A DNA stretch of 64,000 nucleotides from Echinococcus granulosus (taxonomy: Eukaryota > Platyhelminthes > Cestoda > Cyclophyllidea > Taeniidae): positions 391,912-455,911 of the forward strand of contig NW_020170415.1 of the NCBI RefSeq assembly GCF_000524195.1. The letters are read 5' to 3'. Below the pieces are notes generated by a model that saw only the letters and a program-made list of their open reading frames with translations, made no database searches and was not told the DNA's origin. A program made the position numbers and the translations under genes. Shown here piece after piece: positions 1 through 13,600 of the stretch (within the stretch, counting starts at the first letter, position 1; every line of letters starts with the position of its first letter).

Positions 1-29
<29 letters not shown>
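1..29. repeat. GA dinucleotide microsatellite
   Basis: The window opens inside a pure (GA)n tract of 29 bases, so its true length is unknown. It is simple sequence with no coding sign. Confidence 0.95.
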
Positions 30-32
<3 letters not shown>

Positions 33-597
33 TTGCCTCCTTATATGAACTTACTATGCTAATCGAGTCATACGAAAACCACTCGCGATATCCGCCGAAA
101 TTACCTGCCCTGTTTGCTGCCTGCGTTTGTCTGACCGGGGCGTATTCCTTTTCCATTCACCAGCAAATCACGCCATACTCATGTTGATAGGCGACCAAGG
201 TTGAAAAGGTCACCTGACAATGAGTGATCGGTCAACAGGATGCTAATCACTTTGTTGTACAACTAATCATACTCTACGATTGATAAGTGGATAAAAACTT
301 GGCATTTTAATCACCGATTTGCGATCAACCTATCAAAAGTTACAAAACTCATCCTGCCATTAAACGCTAACAGTGAAATGATAAAGAATACCTTGCAAAA
401 ACACGCAAAGTTTGCTTAAAATGACGTGGCGGGATGACACTCCATTGCGCAAATGCTTTTTCGCAATGGGGCCACCTTTGCACCCAATGTGTCTCTGGCA
501 GGCCGAGGTTAATTATGCGGATTGCAGTCCAAGCGCCAATCAGAGGAGCGATTATTTGTTACGTGTCCGCACAGATGTGCTGGCTCCTTAATGGTGC
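30..597. other. non-coding upstream DNA, no gene seen
   Basis: No reading frame here shows protein-like composition or splice-consistent joining to the kinase gene downstream. It may hold 5' flanking or untranslated sequence of that gene, but no promoter motif can be defended. Confidence 0.5.
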
Positions 598-830
598 ATT
601 TATGTCACGTGCATGCATGCATGCACGTGCACACGCACCAGCACAAACGGTCTCACCTGAATGCTAGCATGGATGCACCCCTGCACGCACACACACGCAC
701 ACAATGCATGCAGTAGTGCGAGCACATGCATGCACGCCAGCACAGAAAGTGAGTGCATCTCTTCTCTCTTCAGCAGGCAGATCGATCAATAGCCACACTT
801 ATAAGTGACACACACACACGGACCGTCAGA
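598..830. repeat. alternating purine-pyrimidine CA/TG and CATG-rich tract
   Basis: The stretch is dominated by CA, TG and CATG steps, including runs such as ATGCATGCATGCA and several CACACA blocks. Such alternating sequence is known to favour Z-DNA. A 24-bp perfect palindrome lies inside it at 606-629. Further CA-rich sequence continues into the start of the kinase reading frame near 1040-1080. Confidence 0.8.
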
Positions 831-947
831 TGCACACATCAAGCACGTCTGTTGAGTGGTTTGCACGTGTCCATCCAATAAAAGGCTTGGTATTCAATAA
901 GGCGGAGGAAGAAAGAAACCTGAGGGAGGGGGAGGGAAAAAAGGCGA

Positions 948-1690
948 ATGAAAGAGGAGGACGAGGAGGAGGAGGCCATATCCACGATGACGACGACACC
1001 GACGACGGCGTTGACGGCGGAGACTACGATTCACACAAACGCACACGCATTCACCCACACACATCTACACACGCACACACTGAGGGAGGTCTTCGCTCTC
1101 TTGAGAGGCCACTCAATGCCATATGAACCAGTGCTGGCACCAACAGGTGTGACAAGTGATTCGACGTCGAGTGTGAGTGGAGATAGTGGCTTTCGGCACT
1201 ACCTCAGACAGGTTTCTTCACCAGGCACGCCAGCAAGAGTCATTAGTACCGCCTTCATCATTCCACAGAACGAGATTGTGAATGATCAAGTCTCCTCGAA
1301 GAACTACCACAGTGTAGATGTTCAAGAGTGGAAACATACCCGTTGGAGAGAACACACTTCTGTTGACAGAACTTCCCTTATCGATCCCTTTAGTCCCACC
1401 ACTATGGCAACGGCAACACTAGCGACATCGACAATGCTAACGAATACGGAGAGCGGTTTCCAGGATGGGGGACTTTCTTCTTCCACCATCTCATCTTCCA
1501 TCGAATCTCCGCGTTCCATGTCCCTACGGCATGTAGAAGAGGAAGCAGAGACAGAGGCGGATGCGGAGACGGTTGCAAGTAACTTTGGACACTCCGCTAC
1601 TTACCAACCGAAATCGCGCATCTGGTCATGGCTCCACAAGTTCTCCGGTCGAAAGGCATCAGAAGCTGCTAAGGCTCCCGACAACCCACT
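948..1690 (+). CDS. kinase gene, exon 1 (N-terminal, disordered)
   Basis: This exon is open from ATG 948 to a consensus donor (GTAAGT) at 1691 and ends in phase 2, which matches the phase of the next exon at 7709. The first 50 or so codons include a His/Thr-rich run encoded by CA repeats, so the real start may be ATG 1116. The rest is Ser/Thr-rich and acidic and ends with a basic, Trp-containing segment (SRIWSWLHKFSGRK). It could instead be an internal exon of a gene with further exons to the left. Confidence 0.6.
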
Positions 1691-4600
1691 GTAAGTCTCG
1701 CATTTCTCAACTGATTGGATGCCTATTTTACATTACTATGTGTTTCACAGCAAAAAGAATTCACTCCTTTTTGGTAGTCCGAACATGGAGCACACTTATC
1801 CCCACTTCTGAGTCGTCTACTTGTAATTTGAGAGAGATTTAGGCTCCACTAGATGACATAAATCCAACCGTCAAATTGAGACAAAGGTATGCCGTTAAGT
1901 GAGCGCCATTTGGCTTTCAATAGTCCACAATACAGGCTCTTTTACTGTGGGGATCTCGTGCTTCACATCAAATGCCTTCAAACAGGGCGCACTCTGCCTT
2001 TTGCATGTAAGCCTCAGTTTGCTTGATGATAAGTGGGGAGTTGATTAAAACCGCAACTCCATTGTGTGTCACCGCGTGTGGTTAGTCAGAGAGGCATGGG
2101 GGTGAGTGGATTGCGCTGCTGAGTCGAGAAGGTGGTTTGCTAAAGCGGGAAATCTGCAGGACCATTTGACACTCCGAAATGCCAAAATTTCCAAATCGCC
2201 AAGGCGCTTCTCTGGGGTCATTCAGAAGTGCCAGAGGTCGCGAACACACATGTCCATTCAGGGAGAACTAGAGTGCTCACTTGATTTTATGCAGAATCAG
2301 CACATCATTTCGACCGTAGCTGCAAGGACAGGTGTCTTGCATCAACAGGGGCATGCATTGTAGCAGGGATTAAAGTAGACTTTCTCTCGCATGGCGTATG
2401 AGACCACCCGAATACGATGAGGTCAAGGCATCAGCATTTCGTGCACGTGGTAGCGAAGATGTCCCGTGTAGTTTAACCAAAAAAAAAGTACAAAAGCAGG
2501 TGTCTTACCTGAGGAGGATAGACTACAAGGACACATGGGATAAAATTGGAGCCTTTTGATAAATCTTCTGCCAAAATTCGCTCCTGGGTAGATTCGAAGT
2601 ATCAGTGTCTTTAACCACGGCGGTCATTTCCTTTTCCTCGTCCCCCCCCCCCCCCCCACCTCACCATGTATTCGGCATTTACTGACCCTCTTGCAGTGCG
2701 ACAGGTGAATAGATTGACAATCTGGTGTATTGGAGGGTAAAAGCGCCCTTGATAGGCGAAATTCGATTGGGTCGTTCCAAGGACTCCTTTTTCCGTATTT
2801 GTGGAATCTCCCACACGAAGTCTCTGAAAAGGCGATTTCGATTTGGCCATTTTTTTTACAAAAACAGCACCCACATTGTGTTTGTTTGAATTTTCTAAAA
2901 TTATAAGTTTCTCCAAGTTGATTTGAAACCTTATGTGTTCAGAGGGAAAGTTCCACTTTTTGGTGATTTGATACAGTGACAGCTGAGCGGCCAGAGTGGG
3001 GCGTCATCCATCGCTCAAACACCAATTCTTCGAGTTCATGGCGGATAATGAGCGCTTGCGTATTCATGCATGATTATTATGCACTATGTCGATTCATCTC
3101 CAAGAGAAGCCTGAGAACTAACAATTAAATGTGGAGGGAGAGAGGTCTTATCGCAAATGGCAGCAGAAAAAAGACCCACTACAAACCATGAGAACTCACA
3201 TCATTGAGTGAAAAAAAAAACATTTACGGGGTCATTTAGCGTACTAAAAAAGATTTTTTCTCCTTTAAAGGAGATAGCCGCTCTTGCTGAGCCCTTTATT
3301 GCTGTATAGACTCTCCCATATCGATATGGTTCCTGCTTAAATGAATTTATAGTAGTGCCAAGGTATCAGCCAGTCGTGATTGTTGGATCCTATTCACGCC
3401 TGTTTCTTTGGCTATACCCTGCATGTCAACTTTTATTGCCACTTGGAGCTGCTAAGTACGCTTTCTTGTGTCTGGGTGTCATATTATCTCGCTGGGTTAT
3501 TTTTTGCCGACGTCAGCTATCAAGACGGGTGATAATGCACCATACTCCACGCATGTAGCGTCCCCAACGAATCGGTAAGTCTAATTCTCTGCTTTGATGG
3601 GGGACATTTCACTGAAACCTGCCAACAACATTCGTGTTGATGTCGAGTTATTCGCACCACGATTCTATTTACTTTGAGATCACTAAAAATGCCACCTTTG
3701 TTTCGCTTCAAAAAAGAAGAAGTGAGGTGGAAGTTGTCAACATAGTGGGGTGATGTCATTTCAAAACCAGGGATCTTCTCGCTGGCTTACTATTCCCTAC
3801 TACTACTTTGGTAAAGAAGCTACATTTTCATCGCTTTACTCTGCGTCCAGCGTATTAAGAAAGTGTGGAAGAGTGAAGGTTAAAAAAGCAGAGATAGAAA
3901 ATGCATAAATTGGATTTTTCATATTCAAAAGATTTTCTTTTTTGCCCTATTAGAAAGAAGAGTGCTCACTTTACTAGTGTGGGGGGAAAATAAAGAGTGA
4001 CTGTAGTGAGTAAGTGGGAAAATAACCGCGTATCTTTATCATTACTCATAGATTCTAACCTTTTTTTATTCTGTGGGAAAAATTCATCAGAACTTAGGCG
4101 GATGGGCGCAGAGATGACAGCGGGAGAGGATTGCACTAACACCCCCTCTCCCTCTCTCACACTCATGGAACAACGAAATGCTGGTACATTTACGGCGTGT
4201 ATTTCGGTTCCGATTGCATATTACCTAGGTATTAGATTTTAGGCGTGTCTAAATGTCAAACAGTGAGTTAGGACTTCCTTTAGTATTTTGAGGAAATAAA
4301 GGGCGATCTGTAAACACCTCCAGAGTGGAGTCTACTAATCACCCATTTTTTAAATTCCGGCTTTAGTTAGGCAACGAGTAATTCATTTTGGGCAAGATTT
4401 TTTCCACATGGTCATAGTATTTGTGTAAAAGATGCCAAGCGAATCTTGATTTTTCATTGTCAAAGCAACCTGCTAGGGAATGTTAACTGCAAATCAGGCG
4501 GTGGAGTGTAGTTTTGCCACCGATTTGCCTGTCAATTACAGAGGGAAAGAGCAGATTATGCTTCCAATTCTGTTTTCATTAGTTTGTATGGGTTCCCACG

Positions 4601-7600
4601 GCTGTGGATTTGAGAACATTTTAGAACAGCATGAAAATGTCCTCCGCTTTTTTCCCGCTAGTTAATTTTGTGTAGGCTGAAGTGCTGTAAGTTGGTAATA
4701 CAATGCAGGAAAACAGTGGCCACCATGGCGACGCTCAAAAGGAGGGGGAGATCACGCAGCTAGGCTCATGCCATCAATGCTACCTTTAAATGGGTATACT
4801 TTGCAAATGTCTTAAAGGGCAAGGCTTAAAACTTTTTTGCTCAATTTCACGATTTCAAGCACCAGAAAGTGGAATTGTAATCATACCTCAAGATAGGAAG
4901 GAAAGTCCTGTGACGGTTCCCTGTCATCGCTAGAAGAATTTGGATTTCACCGGTTGTTGCGGTTGCAAATTGCGTTGTAGCAGAACTAGGGTCTGTATTT
5001 ATACCCCATTTCTCCCTTGTCTGGGTTACTGACATATTATCTCAACTTGGAGAGATATCTAACCTTCGGACTGCGACTATAACTTAACACTTCCGTGGTT
5101 TAACCATTTCAATTTGATAACATCTGATGGTGATGCCTTACTTATTAATAAGCAAAGTTGGGAATCGCAATATGTAGCTCTTCTCTTGTGAATCTCCGTT
5201 AATTAGGCCTTCCCCCTGTCGCATAAAAGTATGATATCCAGCCCACGAAATCGAGACTGGTCATCACTTCGAACGCGTCACCGATACACTGTAGGGCGTT
5301 GTAGGGCTTGCAATCAAAGTGGCTGAATTGGAAAGGGATAAAAAGGTTGCATCGTTGGGTGTAAGCAGGAGCCTCTTCCACGTAAGCAACGTAATCCACA
5401 CGGCTGCGGAATGGCTACTTTAACGTTTAATGAGCTGCCATTGTTGAAAATTCTGCTCTACTTGTAATCTCAGTGTTACTTGAACTTAGCTCCCTGGGAG
5501 TAGTGCTGTATGAATTGTTGCAGAAATTGCTATGGCCGCCGAGAATCAGTGTTTGTTTCCACGCAATGGCGCACATTGAGGCCTTTTTTTCGCTTGACAT
5601 AGAGATTTATATAAGTAGTACAGTCAGTAGTGCCCCAAATCACAGCATTGCTCTTGCAAATCTGTTTTATTTTAGACATTTGAGCAGACTGCGGCTCTCC
5701 ATGGTCGTTTCACAGGTAAGACCCACTTATTTACTGTGAACGCCCAAAATGATTGTTATTTTACAGTTAGTATCAAAAAATGCTCTTGACGATCTTCATC
5801 CAAAGGTATTCCTCTCATTAGACATGTTAAATTATTACCAAAGTCTACAAACAGAAGCTTGCGATGCACATTGTTCCTTCATTAAGGGAAAAGTCAGATG
5901 GCAATTATTACAGTCGAGGAATCTGGAATTGTTTTTCAAGTTGGATGTTACTAAGTTTAGGGCATCCCAAATGCTTTGTAATTAGCTTGACCTATTTAAT
6001 CACCTATTTATATGAGTGGCATCCGGACTGTGATGTCAAGGTGTTTGCGCACTTGGGTGTATCTAGGTTTGCCAGATCAGCGGTAGGTCAGTCGCTTTGG
6101 TGATTCCTAAAAAATTCCGCAGTTTACCTTCTAGATAAGGTAGGCTTTAAAAAACGACTCCCTAGCCCATCAGCCTATTGATACACTGAATGGATAAATT
6201 CTGTTAGAGGTCTCTAATTTCATGAGGTACTTTAAAGTCCGGCTCATCAAATGGCGCCGTATGAGCTGGACACCCTTGCTGAGGTGTTTTCCGTACATAT
6301 AAAGTGATTCAGTGCCAATTAAATGCACTTACATAAATTTGAATCCCCGACGTCTTATAAACTGATCAACAAAAACTTCCAGGTTTTGTTCGCATTTTGG
6401 CCTGTAGCATGAGCCTCGACCCAAACACCTGAGCACTTTACGTGTAGAGAAGCGACTTGAGCAGAATGTGATACATTTGCGTTCGATAGAAGTCTCCGCC
6501 TCGGTGCCCTTCGACACCACTACCAAACCCACTGTACACTGTGAGTTCTCACGCCTTTATTCACTGAATTATCCACTCCATACAGCTCTATGTCCAGTAA
6601 TCGTAAGGTGATGCTAACAGTACACTTCCGATACTTACTCAATTTGGTAACAGATAGTAACGGGCTTAACGAATTCCACTTATCTTTCTTCCATTTAAAG
6701 GGACGGAGTACGTGACGAAGGTGGGCAAACCAGTAAGTAGGAGGTGTTGGTGACGACGTGTCTTGCTTTGACAATGAGATTACACTTTTTTACTACTCTC
6801 TAGACCTCCGCTGAGACGGTTCTGCATACGACATGTCTGCAGACGACCTGTGGGGATACTAGTCACATTGCATCCCCACCTCCTGAGGTCTCCAATCCCC
6901 CCACTTTGCTGCGTGTTGGAAGAGTGGAGACTGCCCTTTTGCGTGAGTCCAACCCATTCACCTCATACTGATGTGATGCACATCGGAGGCGCAGTTGCAG
7001 ACGGGTTTGTGTGTCAGGGGTCAAGCTGTGTTTACGACTTGATCAAAAATATGCGTAATCCGTGCTACCCATTTACTCCATCTCTATCCGCAGTGCAGTA
7101 GATTTGGCCATTTTTGTGGGATAGACGCAAACAAAGTCAATTTGAAGCTCGTTTGAAAGGCAATGGATGTCAGTAGCACTTTCAGTTAAGTGGTTTTCAA
7201 ACTAAAAGATATGAATTGCTTTTAATCGAGTTGCCTCAAAAAGCGGAAAGTTTTTATAAGTGGCTGTGGTCGTGTGATCGAATTTGAAGTAAACTTTTAA
7301 ACCTCCTATGGGCTTACTAGTAAGTATGATTGGTTTTAACACTTATTTACTCCTTACAAAGTGAGCAAGAAGAAGTTGGTGGCCAAATATCCTCCTTAAG
7401 TGCCTTTCACTGTCACCTACTTGCACTTCATTTAACTTCAACGTCAACTTGCATTGATTCTAGCATGCATTAGAGAGGTCACAGCTACTATGAGGGTAAA
7501 CACAATGCAATTTTTACGATCACTTCAAAAGGCAAATTAACTGCATAGCTATATTGACCTCGAACAGAAAACACGAGTCCCCTTGTTCACATGCTCGGTG

Positions 7601-10600
7601 AGGTGAGGGAAGTGCGCAGTATGGATTTTGATTTAATTTACATAGTTTTCATCTTCCACTATTATCGAACATTCCCAAATTAAATATCCAAATTGCAATG
7701 TCTCCCAGGAGGCTCTGGCGAATCAGTGAGAGGGATTTTCGTCTCTCCTTATTAGCCACCATGTCACAATCATGGGCCAAAAGTGATTTCAGCTCTCGCC
7801 AGCTCACCTCCGTGGTCTCAGTCTTCTCCGATCCCAGACCTCCAACGCAGAGGTACATTAGCTGGGAGAACAAGAGCACCAGTCCCTTCACATTTCCCCC
7901 TACTTTTGGCGAGGAGTCGGTGAATGAAGTGAAAAAATCGCCTCTAGCCAGAGATCGCTCTTACTGGTACCGCGATGACCCCGATTCCACGTTTCTCCTC
8001 TCTCAAGTTTACCTGGATTCCGATACCTCTTATTTCCGGCAATCGGGTGACAGTACGCCTGTCGAAAGTGAGAGTCTCTATGAACCCGTTTGCAAGAAAA
8101 CCCCCTGCCGAGAATCCCAGAACGAAAATCCGCCTCGATCCTCCCAATCTACTCCTGTCTGCATCGCCACCTGTCATTCTTTTATCGCTGGCCCTAGTAG
8201 CAAAAGCAGCATTAATGATGGCGACAGTTCTAAGGTGGATGGCAAATTAAATGTGACTCCAAATCAGCTTAACCTCCAGAACGGCAGGAGTTCCTGGGGA
8301 AATGATGAAAGTAAATTAAATGGCCTACCGGGTGTAAAGAATCTGGTAACTAAAATGGTTGTGCAAATGCCCCTTTCCTCAACTCCTGAACACCAGCAGT
8401 ACAATGATGAAGATGGAGTAAATGGAAAGACAGTGGAGAAAAGGTCGCCCATAGTACCACAAAGAATTACAGCCACTAAACCTGCATCCGTATTAGATCG
8501 CAGCATGATGAAGCTGCCCCTTAAGACGCCGCCCCCGGTGGTGTATAGAAGAAATCGGGACATAGCCAATGGAGTTCAGAGCCCCCTATCTCCCTATCCT
8601 GTTGGAAGTAAAACATGGCGAAATTCCAGCCTCAGTGAACTAGCCATTTCACCCAGGACCAATAACAGGGAAGACGGCAAATTCACCCAACCTGTGGATA
8701 GTGCCTGCCCCTTGAATAGCGATGAAAGCTACCAGCGGAGTCAAGTGAATTCAGAATGTAGGAAGAAGAGTCTAGCTGATCGGCTGTCTCCACTGCGTGA
8801 CGTCGATACGGTAGGCAATTCTACTAGTAATACTGGTAGTTTTGAAGAGTCGATAAAGCTGAAAGAGGTGTCCCTAGTGAATGCACCCAAAGAAAATATC
8901 ATTGGGAATGGTGTGAATATGCATCCAGAAACTACAAACAAAGTCCACACAACTTCCAACGCGGTGGAGAGCAGGCCTAACATTCAAGATTCGCAGAAAA
9001 GAGACAAAAATTTAAATTCATTTACTGCCACAGTTGCTCCAGCACCACGGCGGATATCGAATGAGCCTTCAAGTAATATCAATCAGGAAAAGTGCATTTC
9101 AATCACTTCTGTGAGTAAACCGGTCGCTAAAGTGCTACCATCTACAATTTCTCAAGGTGAATGGCACTTTGTTGAAGGTGGCAAATCTCAGGCTACACTA
9201 TTGGCGAAATCACGGATCTCTCATGCTAACTCTAAGGCTAAAGAGGCTAAGAGGGTTCAACCCCAAGGGCAAGTAGCCATCAAAGTGGCAGATGGAGAAA
9301 TATCGACTTCCATAAAGGAGAACGGCTTGCCCAAAGCAGCAGAGGAAGTTTTGCCCATGAGAAAAACTTCAAGCTCCAAAAATGATCAACTTTTGCTTGA
9401 AGTGGAAAAGGAGATTGAGATATTTACCTCAAACAGCACACACAGTTCTGTCATCTCTATTTCCACTGTGTCTGAAAAAAGCTCAATTCAGATAGTACCA
9501 CCTACGATTCAGGAAATACAGATACCTACAGTTGAAGCACAGAGAAAACCTTCTCTGAATTCCCTTGAAAGCACCCTTCAGGTTGCATTGCAAAATGAGA
9601 GTGCCAGGGTAACTCACTCAAAAGCAAGTTCCTCTTCCTACCACTCAGAAGTCATTGCCTCTATTCCGCTACAGATAATAAAGAAACCGCAGGAAAGCCT
9701 TGATAAAACCCCAGTTTCAAGAGATTCTCTTACAGCTTTCACCCCACCATCGAGACCATTGACCCTGCAGTCGTCTGACTTAGACAAGGCACCGGCGGCG
9801 GGGAAGCGTAACCAGGTGACACCCACATCGCCGACGGGTCAGCACTTCTTCCCCAAGTCGCATCAGCTCCCCCAGTCGACTAGTGGAACGACTGTTGCTA
9901 ACCATGAGAAGAGAGTTGAGGAGGAATTGAAAGGTATGGAAGAAGGCACCTTGAACGACAGTGAGACTGCGACTGCGAATATGTCTTCACCTCCGCCGAT
10001 AAAGTCCACAAAGATTGCACGAAGCATGCCTGTCAGCAAAAGGCCACAGACTGCCCGCATATTCCGAACCCAAGGTAGGTCTTGCAAAACCTTGTAACAC
10101 ATTCGCCGACACGTATAAGGAATGCGACGTCTATCCTTTAGCAGTTTATGAGCTGTGATTGCACCAAACTGTTAATTGCAATCTTTTTTGTTTTTTGGAT
10201 GGCAGTCGAATTTGAGTAAAAATTGACTGACGGCTTGTGCTATTCTAGGTCAAAAAATATCCTAGTCATGACGGTAGACTTTTGACATCCTGGTGTAAAA
10301 AGATGAACTTGAGCGTTAAAGCAAATTCCTTTTTTCTCTGCTTTTTGCTGCACTTATTTTAATGAGTTTATTATGAATCAGGGACGTTTTTATGACCCCT
10401 TAGGTAGCAAGGCACCTTTCCTTGGCGGTGTTTCAACTGATTTTAATAGCAGAAAAACAATTTAAAAAAAAAACAATCAAGGAATAATGGCACAAATTGT
10501 TATGTACTTTGTTAAGACTTCTCTGAAACTGAAAGACGACAATACTCGGGTGGAATATGAATTGTCGACGAACAGAAGGGGTTAGGGACTATTGGCACGA

Positions 10601-13600
10601 CCCGGAAGCCGGACGTACAATAGCGGAGCCCTCACTGACCCGTTACCAAAATCGAGAGTTAAATAAACGCTTAAAGTATTACATAGTTCCTCTCCTCTTT
10701 TGAGCATTTTTCTTGGCGCTCCCCTTAGTTAACCTCCCAAGTCGGCCATTGCAACATAATTCTAGCCATAAGAGAGGCATCCACGAGCTGACCGCCTCAG
10801 ATATCGAATTTGCGTGCAATGTCACTAACACCTCTTGACAATTCTACTAAATCTTGAGTTTCGACCTGTTTAGGAAGAGTACTGGAGATGTGGGGGAGAT
10901 GTGCTGTCCCTCACGTATGTCCATCGCTGGTCGTAGGTGCACTGGCGGGTTTTAACATAATTCCTTGGGGGTAGGATTTCGAGTCTTCCCCATTGCCACT
11001 TGGTTCTCACTTCGGTGCCGCACAGCCATACCTATCTGGAGCCTATCCAGCTAGTAGAGGGGTGGAGGAGGCATCGCGTGTTTACCTCATTGACATCTTC
11101 ATGCGGGCACCGTAGATAGCTCCGTGGCAAACGTTTCCAGATGATTCCCAATTGATGTCGCTGCACTTGTGAATAGCTTTCCCGAAGACCAGGGAACTGG
11201 AGTGGTTGCTAAATGTAGATGTCATTTTCAACCATTCTGCCAGGGGTCGTTGCAGATTCTTTCATTCGTAGCATGTGCACGCCTTCCGTCACGCTGTTTT
11301 ACCGCCCTTCCGGGACTTCTTTGAAGACGAAAAAAAAATAATGTATCAGGCTTCTTAAAAGCTCTGTCTTTTTCAGAGACATCTCCTCTGCAGTTACACT
11401 GGGTCATCTCAAGGAAGGCGATTTAGTAGTAATTAACGTCGTATCAAGGTTTTTTTGAATATTTTGCGTTGGTGTAGTGGAAAAAAGTGAATTTTAGTAG
11501 TGAGTTTCTGCACCACTAATTTGACCAGGGGAAAACCCGCTTTTTTCTTTAAATTTCCCCATTCGTCTACTATGGTATTGGTTTATGCTGTCGCCTTTGT
11601 CTCTCTTTGGCCTCCTAGCTAATTAGCTAATCCCCCACCCAACTAATTCCATTTTTCCGTTTTATTGCTTTTAGAAAACGAAGAGGACTTTTTTACTGTA
11701 CCCGCCGAAACTCACAAAGACATCAAACCCGAGGACCATTTCCTGATTTACGAGGACATTGGCAAGTAAGTTGTAGAAGTTATTCGCAAAAATAACAACG
11801 CTCCCTGCTTAAATCGCAGAGTTTAGTTGATTTCTTTGAACACGAATTATTCCGCTTTTATGCTCTTCACCTTGAATCACCTATGTTTCGCAAGAAGGTG
11901 CACCAACTGTAACGACTTTATTGAAGCGTTTGATCATCGAAAAAAGGAATTCCATTTTTTTGAAACGATAGGGTGGTCTCTTTACCACTCCTCTCTCTCT
12001 CCCTTCTTAAGCTCGAACATAATTTATTGCTGGGTCGTAAAAGGCTAAAACGATGCAATTAATGTGAGAAAAAGGCTTCTCATTGCGGTTTGAGATGCAC
12101 CACTTGCTCTCGCGCCATCCGTGTCGCGTACTGGCAGGAGGCTTTGATCGCATGGCTCTACGACATGCACTGTTGAATCATATATTGTCTTCCACCTTCA
12201 CTTTGTGCTGCCCTTTTCGCAGAGTCAAGCACACTTTAAGATTTGGAGCATACTCTTTTGGATAATGATGGAATGAAATATGAAAAAAACTGTTCACCCA
12301 TTCATTCATGCCATAGACTAGTGCCATGACATGTTACCACCGTACTGTCGCAATTGCTGCCGCAACTGGCATGCAATTGTCCGTGTGCATCTGGGCGTGA
12401 GAGACCGGAGTCATGGCACGCCCATATGCACTCCCGGGGGGCCTTTAGTGCTGACACCCCCGGGAACCCTAAGGGGATCCCCCCTCTAGAGTAGTTGGGC
12501 TTTCTCAAGTGACCTTGAGGGCAAGGGGTTTATTAGCGCACATAAAATGCATCTCTATGTCATATTTATGTCCGTAGAATCGCCACTGTAGCAGCTCTTT
12601 CTAAGGCTGTAAAACTGGAAGTCCTTGTTAAATTTAAACGCTTCAAGGCCTATAAGGAATCGTGGGGGTATAAATTACCTGGATGAATTTAATAACATTT
12701 GATAGAAATCTTAGTGTCAATGCTACGACCTTTTATAAATTTTAAATCCACCTAAATTGACGGATACCGTAAGTATTACCCTCGCCTTCTTCCATTGCAG
12801 AGGAAAGTTCGGGAAAGTGGTGAGGTGCGAGAACAAGCAGACACATAAGATCATGGCGATGAAGGAGATCAAGACGGACCGCCTCCCTCGGCACTTTTCG
12901 GGCGACGTCATGGAGGTGGCGGTGCTGCGGGTCATCGGTCGTCATAACAACATCGCCTGTTTCTTCAGTGCCTACGAGGTGCAACACGCATGCTTCATTG
13001 TCACCGAATAGTGAGTTAAAAGTTGTGGCTTAAACGCCCTCAGTGTGCCAGATAGGGTCCGTTTTCACTAGCGATTCACAAACCGATAGTACTGCCTTAA
13101 TTCGGTATTATTAGTCTTATCTCAATGTTTAATCAAATTCTAGAGAAATGGTGGACTGCGTTTTAATAAGAATAATGTCGAACCCCCTGGACTAACATAA
13201 CTGTTTCGTATCCTCTTTTAAGCCTTTCCTGAAAAATTATTCAGTTGTACTATAGGAGGTAGATCTTGTGAGTCCCTTGAATGCTAATCACCCGAAATAA
13301 TTATTACTTTTTATCCCTTGAAGTACACTGTGAACTGCTTCATCACTACGGCAACCGTCGGAAAAGTACTCGAAGGAGTTTTGTTTTTGGTTCCTTACTT
13401 TTGCTGCCAATGAGAGCCAAATGAGTCGTAGTCTTTGTTTAGAAGGAAGTACGATGAAAACTTCATCATATTATCTAACTGGATGCTTTCAAATCGTTTC
13501 TGGCCAAATGATGGTTGATGATTGCTCCCACGTCCTCGATACCTCTGAGATTTAGTGCTGCTTCCCGATAGAGAGGATACTACTTATAAACACTTCAGGG

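Noticed and set aside
434..716. Short Cys/His-rich open frames at the left end
   Set aside because: They are translations of CA/CATG microsatellite sequence and have no splice or family support.
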